DNA of 5,446 nt. Origin: Patescibacteria group bacterium UBA6899. Its GTDB lineage: Bacteria > Patescibacteriota > Minisyncoccia > Phycocordibacterales > UBA6899. This document shows positions 1 to 5,191 of the stretch, piece by piece. How positions within the stretch are numbered: position 1 is the first letter of the stretch; each line of letters starts with the position of its first letter. Location of the stretch: positions 4,164-9,609 of the forward strand of contig DKBN01000013.1 of NCBI GenBank assembly GCA_002451235.1, given 5' to 3'. A program made the position numbers and the translations under genes. The notes under the pieces are model-generated. The model made no database searches. It was not told where the DNA came from and was given only the letters and a program-made list of their open reading frames with translations.

Positions 1-864
1 GGTGAGCGGCAGATCGGCAGAGAGGAGCATCGCCTGCCACATCGCCGACTGCTGACGGTTATTATCCTTGCCGCAATACTGCACCGGCATCCCATTTGCC
101 CAGAACCGCTCAAAGGTCGTGATATCCTCGGGCCAACCCAAGGTGGTGATGTAATTGGCAAGCGCGTCGAACCATACGTACATGACATGTGCTGGGTCGT
201 TTGGAACTGGCACGCCCCATGGCATCTTCTCCTTGAGGCGAGAGATGGAGAAATCCTCGAGGCCGCGCTCTACGAATGCTTTGATCTCATTGAAACGGAA
301 CGCTGGGATGACAAGGTCCGGGTGCTTCTTATAGTGATCGAGAAGCGGCTTCTGGTATTTCGACCATCGGAAGAAATAGTTCTCTTCTTCACGTATCTCG
401 ATGTCGCGATTCGGGTGGATCGGACAGCGGCCGTTCTCGAGCTCAGAATCGGTCTTCTCAAGTTCGCAGCCGACGCAGTACTTGACCTTATAGAGCTTCT
501 TGTAGATATCGCCGGCGCGCTCGCATCGTTTCCAGAATTCCTGCGCTGCAGAGATGTGGTGCGGGTCGGTCGTACGGATGAATGTCACTCCCTCGATCCC
601 AAGCGCTTTGGTGAGCTCCTGGAACCGCTTCGCATAGCCGTCGACGTACGTTTGCGGGTCTTTCCCTTCCTTCACCGCGTTCTCATAGATCTTCGCGCCG
701 TGCTCGTCGGTGCCAGTATTGAAGAATACCTCCTCATCCAAGAAGCCGCGGTGGAAACGCGCGATGACGTCCGCACGGATGATCTCCATCGCGAATCCGA
801 CGTGCGGATCAGCATTCACGTAAGGAAGCGTGGTCGTGATATAGAATGGCCGTTTCGTGCCCAT
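1..864 (-). CDS. metG: Methionyl-tRNA synthetase, N-terminal part (cut by window edge)
   Basis: Cytoplasmic class I enzyme that attaches methionine to initiator and elongator tRNA-Met. The visible 288 codons are open from an ATG at 864 to base 1 without a stop. Seen: the Rossmann-fold start with a PYVNADPHVGF segment (residues 14-24) in the HIGH-motif position; GTDEHG at 51-56; a zinc knuckle with Cys130, Cys133, Cys147 and His150; the PAHVMYVWFDALANY segment (224-238); and CGKDNN at 264-269. The Cys-x2-Cys-x13-Cys-x2-His spacing matches what I recall for Thermus thermophilus MetRS. The KMSKS loop and anticodon-binding domain would lie beyond the window edge. The start at 864 is favoured because it opens directly at the conserved N-terminus and a -10-like hexamer ends seven bases before it. 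No Shine-Dalgarno is placed for this ATG. An oddity is that the last His of HIGH is Phe24. The family call is near certain. Confidence 0.97.
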   Translation of the reverse strand, partial: MGTKRPFYITTTLPYVNADPHVGFAMEIIRADVIARFHRGFLDEEVFFNTGTDEHGAKIYENAVKEGKDPQTYVDGYAKRFQELTKALGIEGVTFIRTTDPHHISAAQEFWKRCERAGDIYKKLYKVKYCVGCELEKTDSELENGRCPIHPNRDIEIREEENYFFRWSKYQKPLLDHYKKHPDLVIPAFRFNEIKAFVERGLEDFSISRLKEKMPWGVPVPNDPAHVMYVWFDALANYITTLGWPEDITTFERFWANGMPVQYCGKDNNRQQSAMWQAMLLSADLPLT

Positions 865-899
865 CAGCACAGACTAGCAGCTTCCTTGCGCGCGTTCAA
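865..899 (-). promoter_or_regulatory. Predicted leaderless promoter of metG
   Basis: On the minus strand TTGAAC (899-894) is followed by a 17-base spacer and TAGTCT (876-871), which is preceded by TGC to give an extended -10. Exactly six bases (GTGCTG) separate the -10 from the ATG at 864, so transcription would begin at or within a base of the start codon. The -35 overlaps the TGA stop of the upstream permease gene. The nearest purine-rich stretch, AAGGAAG at 887-881, ends 16 bases before the ATG, too far to act as a Shine-Dalgarno. The -10 matches the consensus at only three positions; the call leans on the same spacing at the neighbouring genes. Confidence 0.5.
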
Positions 900-1999
900 T
901 CTTCGAAGATGCGCTTCTCCTTCGCGACATCGGAGAGGAATTCCATGAGGATCGCCGTCAGGGGTACCGCTAGGAGGACGCCGAGGAACCCTGCGACCTT
1001 CCCGCCGACCACCAATGAAAGGATGACGAGGACCGGCGGAAGCCCTGTCACCTTACGCACGACCAACGGATAGAACAGATGGCTTTCGAACTGCTGGATG
1101 ATGAAATAGAAGAGAATAAGCACAGAGGCCGCCGTGAACCCGGGCTCTACGAACGAGAGGCCGTTGGTGAACGCAATCACCACACCCGGGACCGCGGAGA
1201 GGATCGGGCCGAAGACCGGGATAAGTTCGAATACGGTGGCCAAGATCGCGAGAAAGAACGCCGACGGGACGCCGAGGACGGTGAGGCCGATATAGACCAG
1301 GACGCCGACCAGGACGCCGAGGAGAAGCTGTCCTTGGAACCAGAGACCGATCTTTTGCTGAGAACGATGCCAAAGGTCGACGACGTAATGTCGGCTCACG
1401 GCAGGGCTTACGAGCCGAAGGAAGCTCTCGATGCCGCGTTCTTGGGCCGCCAGGTAGAAGGAGAGCACGATGATGAGAACAAAGGAAAGAAGGCCGCCGA
1501 AGAAGATGGAGAGGATGTTGAACGCTCCGCCCTCCTCGACCCCTGAATTGAGCACGTCGAGCGCGTTCCCGAGCGACTGGTTCGCCGAAGCGGCGGCCAC
1601 GGTCGAGGTACTGGTCACTGCGTTGTGAAGGAACTCCGTCGCGACCGTTCCACCTTCGAGCGGGTTCCAGATGCTAGCAACGCTCACCAATTGCGGCAGG
1701 ATCTGTGAGACCTGCTTGACGTCATTGACGAACGCGGGGACGAAGAAATAGACGGTTCCGATAAGGAACCCGCCGCCGAGTACGTAGACAAGCACGAGCG
1801 CCGCGATGCGTGGGATCTTCCGTTTCACGAAGAAACGCACCGGCGGCTCGATCGCGGAGGCAAGGATGATCGCCGTGAGGACGATGAGGAGGACATCACG
1901 AAGATACCACGCCACCCCTGCCAGCACGACGACGAAGAGGGTTTTGATGACGCTCGAGGTTGAGATGCGGATCTCAATATCGCGAGATTCGTCTTTCAT
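896..1999 (-). CDS. AI-2E transporter family (PerM/YdiK-like) membrane protein
   Basis: A 367-residue integral membrane protein of the AI-2E/PerM family (COG0628-type). Members have been linked to export of autoinducer-2 or to ion antiport, but the substrate here cannot be read from sequence. Seen: hydrophobic segments at about 17-33, 35-54, 63-87, 160-184, 219-243, 245-275, 286-304 and 321-352; a long polar stretch (about 90-158) between the third and fourth, as is typical; the family signature ELIPVFGPILSAVPG (258-272); and QQFESHLFYPLVV followed by GLPPVLVILS (302-328). Length is normal for the family. A longer frame opens at 2068, but it would add 23 non-conserved residues and overlap the upstream peptidase by 38 bases. 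The ATG at 1999 follows a promoter-like element by six bases and opens with a normal short charged N-terminus. It ends with TGA, 31 bases before metG. Confidence 0.93.
   Translation of the reverse strand: MKDESRDIEIRISTSSVIKTLFVVVLAGVAWYLRDVLLIVLTAIILASAIEPPVRFFVKRKIPRIAALVLVYVLGGGFLIGTVYFFVPAFVNDVKQVSQILPQLVSVASIWNPLEGGTVATEFLHNAVTSTSTVAAASANQSLGNALDVLNSGVEEGGAFNILSIFFGGLLSFVLIIVLSFYLAAQERGIESFLRLVSPAVSRHYVVDLWHRSQQKIGLWFQGQLLLGVLVGVLVYIGLTVLGVPSAFFLAILATVFELIPVFGPILSAVPGVVIAFTNGLSFVEPGFTAASVLILFYFIIQQFESHLFYPLVVRKVTGLPPVLVILSLVVGGKVAGFLGVLLAVPLTAILMEFLSDVAKEKRIFED
1295..1318 (-). repeat. Perfect 12-base tandem duplication inside the permease gene
   Basis: The plus-strand unit GACCAGGACGCC occurs twice back to back. 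It encodes Gly-Val-Leu-Val twice, with identical codons, in a membrane segment near residues 228-235 of the AI-2E-family protein. It keeps the frame and only adds hydrophobic residues, so it is probably a neutral slippage product. Confidence 0.85.
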
Positions 2000-2034
2000 C
2001 GCCCCACTATAGCACCCACCCCATGCTTCCTCAA
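2000..2034 (-). promoter_or_regulatory. Predicted leaderless promoter of the AI-2E-family gene
   Basis: On the minus strand TTGAGG (2034-2029) is followed by a 17-base spacer and TATAGT (2011-2006) with an extended TGC before it, then six bases (GGGGCG) to the ATG at 1999. The -35 covers the TGA stop codon of the upstream peptidase gene. The predicted start of transcription falls on the start codon. The GGGG between -10 and ATG lies too close to the ATG for a good ribosome site. I rate this well because the -10 matches at five of six positions and the spacer is ideal. Confidence 0.6.
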
Positions 2035-3311
2035 GAAACGCTCTCCTCGAGAGCCCGCTCGATGACACTCATATCCCTTACGGGTCCGACGAGTGCAAGC
2101 CGGAGTGCTCCTGGACGGAAAAGCGAGGCAGCCGTCGCGCGCACATCTCGACTTGTGACCCGTTCAATGCGCCGAAGCGTCTCGGCTGGGGAGCGCAATT
2201 CGCGCCGGAGCACTTCCTGAAAGCCGTAGAACTCCGCAATCTCATCGCTCGATTCGAGCCCGAGCGAGAACCGCCCCGCGATCATATCTTTCACCTTGCG
2301 AAGTTCATCCTCCCCCACCCCATCGTGCGCGAGACGGTAGAGCTCGACAAGCGCCGCGCGCACTCCTTCTTCCACTCGATCGTTATCGAATCCGGCGGAG
2401 ACACTGAACACGCCATGGTCGGTGAACGCATCGTGCGACGCATTGACGTAGTATCCGATCCCGAGCTCGCCGCGCATTTTCTGGAACAGGCGCGAGCTCA
2501 TCCCACCTCCCAAGATCGAGGCGATGATGGTGAGTGTCGGGATGCGCGCATGCTTGACCGGAAACCCTTCTGTCCCAATGACGACGTGAGTCTGATCTGA
2601 CGGCTTGGTAAGCGCGAGCGTTCGCGGCCGGTCGGTGAACCTCGCCGTCGCCTGCTTCTTCGACTTCTTCCCGTTATGGATATTTCGAAACTTGGATGCG
2701 ATAGAACGCGAGACGGTACGGAGATCGAATCTGCCCGCGACGATGACGGTAGTGGAGCGCGCGAGGTAATGCATCCTGCGATAGGAGAGGAATTGGTCGC
2801 GCGTGAATATTTCGATCCGCTCTTTCGGCCCCGCGATCGGCCACCCTGCCGGCTGATCGCCGTACAGAAGCTCCATGAAAAGTTCGGATGCACGGGAGGG
2901 GAGGATATCGTTGCGCATGTCGATCTCTCCCATGATGACCCCTTTTTCCTTCTCGATCTCCGCGGGATCTAACTTCGGATCCACATAGATGTCCGCGACG
3001 ATGTCGAGGGCACACTCGAGATGCCGCGATGCGACCTTGGCGTAATATCCCGTATACTCATGGCCGGTGAACGCGTTGTATTCGGCTCCCATCCCGTCGA
3101 GTTCCGCAGCGATCACCCCCGTCGTCGGCCGATGTTCCGTCCCCTTGAAGCACATGTGCTCGAGGAAGTGCGAGAGACCGTTCTCCTCTTTGGACTCGTA
3201 TTTCGATCCAGCCTCGACCAAGACGAGGACGGTCGCGGTCTCATGCTCCGCCATTGGGATAAGGATGGTCCTGAGCCCGCTCGATAAACGCTTCGTCTCG
3301 ATCTTTTTCAT
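2031..3311 (-). CDS. M16 family zinc metallopeptidase (M16B, processing-peptidase-like)
   Basis: A 426-residue protein of the insulinase/mitochondrial-processing-peptidase fold. These enzymes cleave peptides inside a closed chamber and usually work as dimers. Seen: the inverted zinc motif HFLEH with His48, His52 and catalytic Glu51; the third metal ligand Glu129 in GEIDM, 77 residues after His52 as expected; ELDGMGAEYNAFTGHEYTGYYAKV at 70-93, strongly family-like; and in the C-terminal domain GGGMSSRLFQKMR (268-280) followed by GIGYYV (284-289), the Arg/Tyr region of M16B. All active-site residues are intact, so it should be active. There is no signal peptide, suggesting a cytosolic enzyme. 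A longer frame opens at 3368, but those 19 residues run through a terminator hairpin. The ATG at 3311 sits six bases after an extended -10 and opens with MKKIETKRLSSGLRTIL, a typical start for the family. It ends with TGA. Confidence 0.96.
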   Translation of the reverse strand: MKKIETKRLSSGLRTILIPMAEHETATVLVLVEAGSKYESKEENGLSHFLEHMCFKGTEHRPTTGVIAAELDGMGAEYNAFTGHEYTGYYAKVASRHLECALDIVADIYVDPKLDPAEIEKEKGVIMGEIDMRNDILPSRASELFMELLYGDQPAGWPIAGPKERIEIFTRDQFLSYRRMHYLARSTTVIVAGRFDLRTVSRSIASKFRNIHNGKKSKKQATARFTDRPRTLALTKPSDQTHVVIGTEGFPVKHARIPTLTIIASILGGGMSSRLFQKMRGELGIGYYVNASHDAFTDHGVFSVSAGFDNDRVEEGVRAALVELYRLAHDGVGEDELRKVKDMIAGRFSLGLESSDEIAEFYGFQEVLRRELRSPAETLRRIERVTSRDVRATAASLFRPGALRLALVGPVRDMSVIERALEESVS

Positions 3312-3326
3312 GGGGGGAGTATAGCA
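3312..3326 (-). promoter_or_regulatory. Predicted leaderless extended -10 promoter of the M16 peptidase
   Basis: On the minus strand TGC-TATACT (3326-3318) is a near-consensus extended -10, followed by CCCCCC and the ATG at 3311. No -35 is visible at 16-18 bases upstream, where the terminator hairpin of the preceding gene lies instead. The run of six C leaves no room for a Shine-Dalgarno, so initiation on a leaderless transcript is the simplest reading. Confidence 0.6.
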
Positions 3327-3357
3327 CAAGAAGAACGCCCTCCGTTCTGGAGGGCGT
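3327..3357 (-). terminator. Rho-independent terminator after the small unknown gene
   Basis: A perfect 9-bp stem, ACGCCCTCC (plus 3335-3343) with GGAGGGCGT (3349-3357), closes a five-base loop. Read on the minus strand it lies about 20 bases after the stop at 3377 and is followed by TCTTCTTG, a T-rich but interrupted tail. Position and GC-rich stem fit an intrinsic terminator. The peptidase promoter begins immediately after it. Confidence 0.75.
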
Positions 3358-3376
3358 GAGGGGTGCAATGTTTTGG

Positions 3377-3721
3377 TCAGTGTGACCTGGCAAGGTGCTC
3401 AAGCCCCGCCATTTGATGCGCGGCGAAGCGCATCAACTCGGGGGCGAGAAACGCCTCATTCCCGTCGACAAACAAATCCTCTGCCGAGTGGAGGATGCAA
3501 CAACAATCGTACTCCATCAATGTTTCCAACACTGACACACTGCGGCGAAGCAGGTCGGGGTTCGTCCGAAATGCGCTTGATAGCACATTTTGTACGGTCG
3601 GCTCCTTGTAACCATAGAGCCAGAGTAGACTGCGAATGTCAGCCCTTCTTTCTTCAATTTCGCTAGGGCGGTCCAACACTTTCGCTGCGCTGAAGATAAT
3701 ACAAGAAACGGGTTTCGTCAT
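3377..3721 (-). CDS. Unrecognised 114-residue protein, individually promoted
   Basis: I do not recognise this protein and assign no function. It reads as a soluble, probably mostly helical protein with no signal peptide or membrane segment. The middle is rich in charged and Leu residues (about 19-70), and three consecutive cysteines (73-75) are followed by His78. Other His residues (102, 109, 114) and Cys7 are scattered, so metal binding or redox activity is possible but unproven. The start at 3721 is set by AAGGAGG with a five-base spacer, the best Shine-Dalgarno in the window. Coding GC is about 53 percent, against about 57 percent in a sampled stretch of glyQS and 65 percent in one of the peptidase. 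With its own consensus promoter and terminator it looks like an inserted accessory gene. The reality of the gene is well supported by signals; lineage and role are unknown. Confidence 0.82.
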   Translation of the reverse strand: MTKPVSCIIFSAAKVLDRPSEIEERRADIRSLLWLYGYKEPTVQNVLSSAFRTNPDLLRRSVSVLETLMEYDCCCILHSAEDLFVDGNEAFLAPELMRFAAHQMAGLEHLARSH

Positions 3722-3744
3722 GTTTTCCTCCTTGTTGTGGCCAT
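3718..3744 (-). CDS. Possible 8-codon leader ORF overlapping the start of the unknown gene
   Basis: In the leader of the unknown gene an ATG at 3744 opens the frame MATTRRKT and stops at TGA (3720-3718). That stop overlaps the ATG of the main gene as ATGA, a typical arrangement for translational coupling. The tandem AGG AGG arginine codons are the same bases as the Shine-Dalgarno. No clear ribosome site precedes the leader ATG, so it may be chance. Confidence 0.2.
   Translation of the reverse strand: MATTRRKT
3727..3733 (-). promoter_or_regulatory. Strong Shine-Dalgarno AAGGAGG of the unknown gene
   Basis: AAGGAGG lies five bases (AAAAC) before the ATG at 3721, and this decides the start. 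It is a full anti-16S match, unlike the leaderless-style starts of the three downstream genes. Its AAGGA part can pair with an upstream UCCUUG (see findings). Confidence 0.88.
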
Positions 3745-3775
3745 TGCAAGGACCAACTTCAAATTCTAAGATAAT

Positions 3776-3804
3776 ATTGTAAACTATATTATATATTTTG
3801 TCAA
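3776..3804 (-). promoter_or_regulatory. Consensus sigma70-type promoter for the unknown gene
   Basis: On the minus strand TTGACA (3804-3799, a perfect -35) is separated by exactly 17 very AT-rich bases from TACAAT (3781-3776, five of six matches). The -35 is made from the codons for Glu-Leu-Thr near the end of glyQS, and the spacer contains the glyQS TAG stop. A start near 3769 would give a leader of about 48 bases ending in the Shine-Dalgarno. A perfect TATAAT at 3793-3788 is an alternative -10 but has no -35 at the right distance. I see no terminator between glyQS and this gene, so read-through may also contribute. Confidence 0.78.
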
Positions 3805-5154
3805 CTCCGCGATAGGTGCTCGTTTTTGTTCCCCGGTGTCGCGGTCGCGCACAGTAACGGTATCCTTATGCTCCGGTTTCTCGCCAAGTGTATCGAAGTC
3901 TATGGTGACGCAATAGGGCGTGCCAATCTCGTCCTGCCTGCGGTAGCGCTTGCCGATGTTTCCATTATCGTCGAATAGGACATTCCCAAATTCTTTCTTC
4001 AGAAGTAAGAATACTTCCCTCGCCTTCGCAACAAGCTCCGGCCGATTCTTCAGGAGCGGAAATACCGCGATGCGTACCGGGGCGAGATGTGACGGCAGCT
4101 TAAGAAAGACACGCTTTTCTCCATTCATCTCATCCTCCCTGTAAGACTCAGAAAGGACGGCAAGGAGTGTGCGCCCAACCCCGAACGACGGCTCGATGAC
4201 GTGCGGAATGAATCGTTCTTTCGTTTCTTCATCGAAGAAGAAGAGGTCCATGCCGCTTTCCTTCGCATGCGCCGAGAGGTCGAAGTCTGTGCGATAGGCA
4301 AGCCCCCATAATTCTTTCTTTCCGAAAGGAAAATCGAATTCAAAATCAATGGTGCGCTTCGAGTAATGCGCCCGGTCCTCGGGAGCGACCTCGAGTTCGT
4401 GAAGTCTCTCGCCTGAAAGACCGAGGTTCTTCGCGAACGCATGCATCGCGACCCGCCATTCTTCGAATGCGCGCTCCCAATCATCGGGGCGGATGAAATA
4501 TTCGATCTCCATCTGTTCGAGCTCGCGGACACGGAAGATGAAGTCGCGCGGGGCGATCTCATTGCGGAACGCCTTCCCGATCTGAGCCATACCGAACGGC
4601 AGCTTGGGGTGGAATGAATCGACGACGTTCTTATAGTTCACGAACATCCCTCCTGCGGTCTCCGGACGAAGGTAGGTGACGCTTGCGGCATCCTCCGTCG
4701 CGCCAACCTGTGTCTTGAACATCATATTGAATTGCCGCACTTCCCCCAACGCATTCCCTTCTGGGCTCTTCAATTTCGATCCCTGAATTGCTTTATCCAT
4801 CTCAGTGGCGCTCATCCCCTTCGGATCGATACCGGCCTCCTCGAGCAAGTGGTCTGCGCGGTAACGTTTCCTCGTCTTAACATCCTCGATGAGCGGATCA
4901 GCAAACCCATCCGCGTGCCCCGAAGCAGCCCACGCGCGCGGGTTCATCAGGATCGCCGCGTCAATGCCATACATATCCTCGCGGTCAGTCACGAACGTTT
5001 TCCACCAGAGGTTCTCGATGTTCTTCTTGAGCGCGACGCCTAACGGGCCGTAGTCCCATGTGCCGGCAAGGCCGCCATAGATCTCGGATCCTTGATAGAC
5101 GAAGCCGCGGCGTTTGCAAAGGGAGATCAGTTGTTCCATCGTTCCTCCATCCAT
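3784..5154 (-). CDS. glyQS: Glycyl-tRNA synthetase, alpha2 (single-chain) type
   Basis: Cytoplasmic class II enzyme that charges tRNA-Gly, of the homodimeric archaeal/eukaryotic-like type and not the alpha2beta2 type of E. coli. Seen, numbered from the 5154 start: SEIYGGLAGTWDYGPLG (23-39); the W-A-ASGH segment (75-80); RQFNMMFKTQVG (140-151); RPETAGGMFVNY (163-174); motif 2 around FRNEIAPRDFIFRVRELEQMEIEYF (196-220, with the ATP-site Arg); motif 3 EPSFGVGRTLL (321-331, Arg328); and the anticodon-binding domain from about 355 to 456 containing DDNGNIGKRYRRQDEIGTPYC. At 456 residues it is short but complete. The cysteine zinc pairs found in some relatives near residues 90-135 are absent. Two in-frame ATGs compete, at 5154 (near-leaderless) and at 5139 (preceded by GGAGG). 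An oddity is Gly168 where most relatives have Gln. It ends with TAG, inside the next gene's promoter. Confidence 0.97.
   Translation of the reverse strand: MDGGTMEQLISLCKRRGFVYQGSEIYGGLAGTWDYGPLGVALKKNIENLWWKTFVTDREDMYGIDAAILMNPRAWAASGHADGFADPLIEDVKTRKRYRADHLLEEAGIDPKGMSATEMDKAIQGSKLKSPEGNALGEVRQFNMMFKTQVGATEDAASVTYLRPETAGGMFVNYKNVVDSFHPKLPFGMAQIGKAFRNEIAPRDFIFRVRELEQMEIEYFIRPDDWERAFEEWRVAMHAFAKNLGLSGERLHELEVAPEDRAHYSKRTIDFEFDFPFGKKELWGLAYRTDFDLSAHAKESGMDLFFFDEETKERFIPHVIEPSFGVGRTLLAVLSESYREDEMNGEKRVFLKLPSHLAPVRIAVFPLLKNRPELVAKAREVFLLLKKEFGNVLFDDNGNIGKRYRRQDEIGTPYCVTIDFDTLGEKPEHKDTVTVRDRDTGEQKRAPIAELTKYII
5144..5148 (-). promoter_or_regulatory. Shine-Dalgarno-like GGAGG for the alternative glyQS start at 5139
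   Basis: GGAGG sits four bases before the in-frame ATG at 5139-5137, which would give a protein opening MEQLISLCKRRG, close to the usual family N-terminus. The upstream ATG at 5154 encodes this site as Asp-Gly-Gly-Thr codons. Which start is used cannot be settled from sequence. Confidence 0.5.
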
Positions 5155-5191
5155 ATTGTCTGAGAGTACCAGGGACGCTGTTACGGCACAA
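5155..5191 (-). promoter_or_regulatory. Predicted promoter of glyQS
   Basis: On the minus strand TTGTGC (5191-5186) is followed by 17 bases and TACTCT (5168-5163) with an extended TGG before it. The -10 ends eight bases before the ATG at 5154, so the transcript would start zero to two bases before that ATG, or about 16 bases before the ATG at 5139. The -35 is weak and lies in the last codons of the upstream gene; the -10 has four of six matches. It is supported mainly by the similar layout elsewhere in the window. Confidence 0.42.

Noticed and set aside
187..948. 253-codon open frame on the plus strand
   Set aside because: It is antisense to metG along nearly its whole length, the metG frame shows clear MetRS motifs, and the plus-strand product resembles nothing. 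It also runs across the metG promoter into the permease gene.
1079..1546. 155-codon plus-strand frame giving a very charged Glu/Arg/Asp-rich protein
   Set aside because: It is the complement of the permease's membrane segments; the reverse strand of hydrophobic codons often reads as charged residues. It has no ribosome site or family features.
2000..2068. N-terminal extension of the AI-2E-family gene to an ATG at 2068
   Set aside because: It would overlap the peptidase gene by 38 bases, cross the predicted promoter, and add residues unlike the family. The ATG at 1999 is better supported.
3312..3368. N-terminal extension of the M16 gene to an ATG at 3368
   Set aside because: It would translate through a terminator hairpin and a -10 element. 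The family N-terminus starts at MKKIETKRL.
3373..3666. 97-codon plus-strand frame opposite the unknown gene
   Set aside because: The minus-strand gene has a consensus promoter, Shine-Dalgarno and terminator. The plus-strand frame has none of these and a low-complexity, shadow-like composition.
3722..3783. Riboswitch or T-box in the leader of the unknown gene
   Set aside because: The leader is only about 48 bases, lacks T-box motifs and has only one small stem, so it cannot hold a known riboswitch class.
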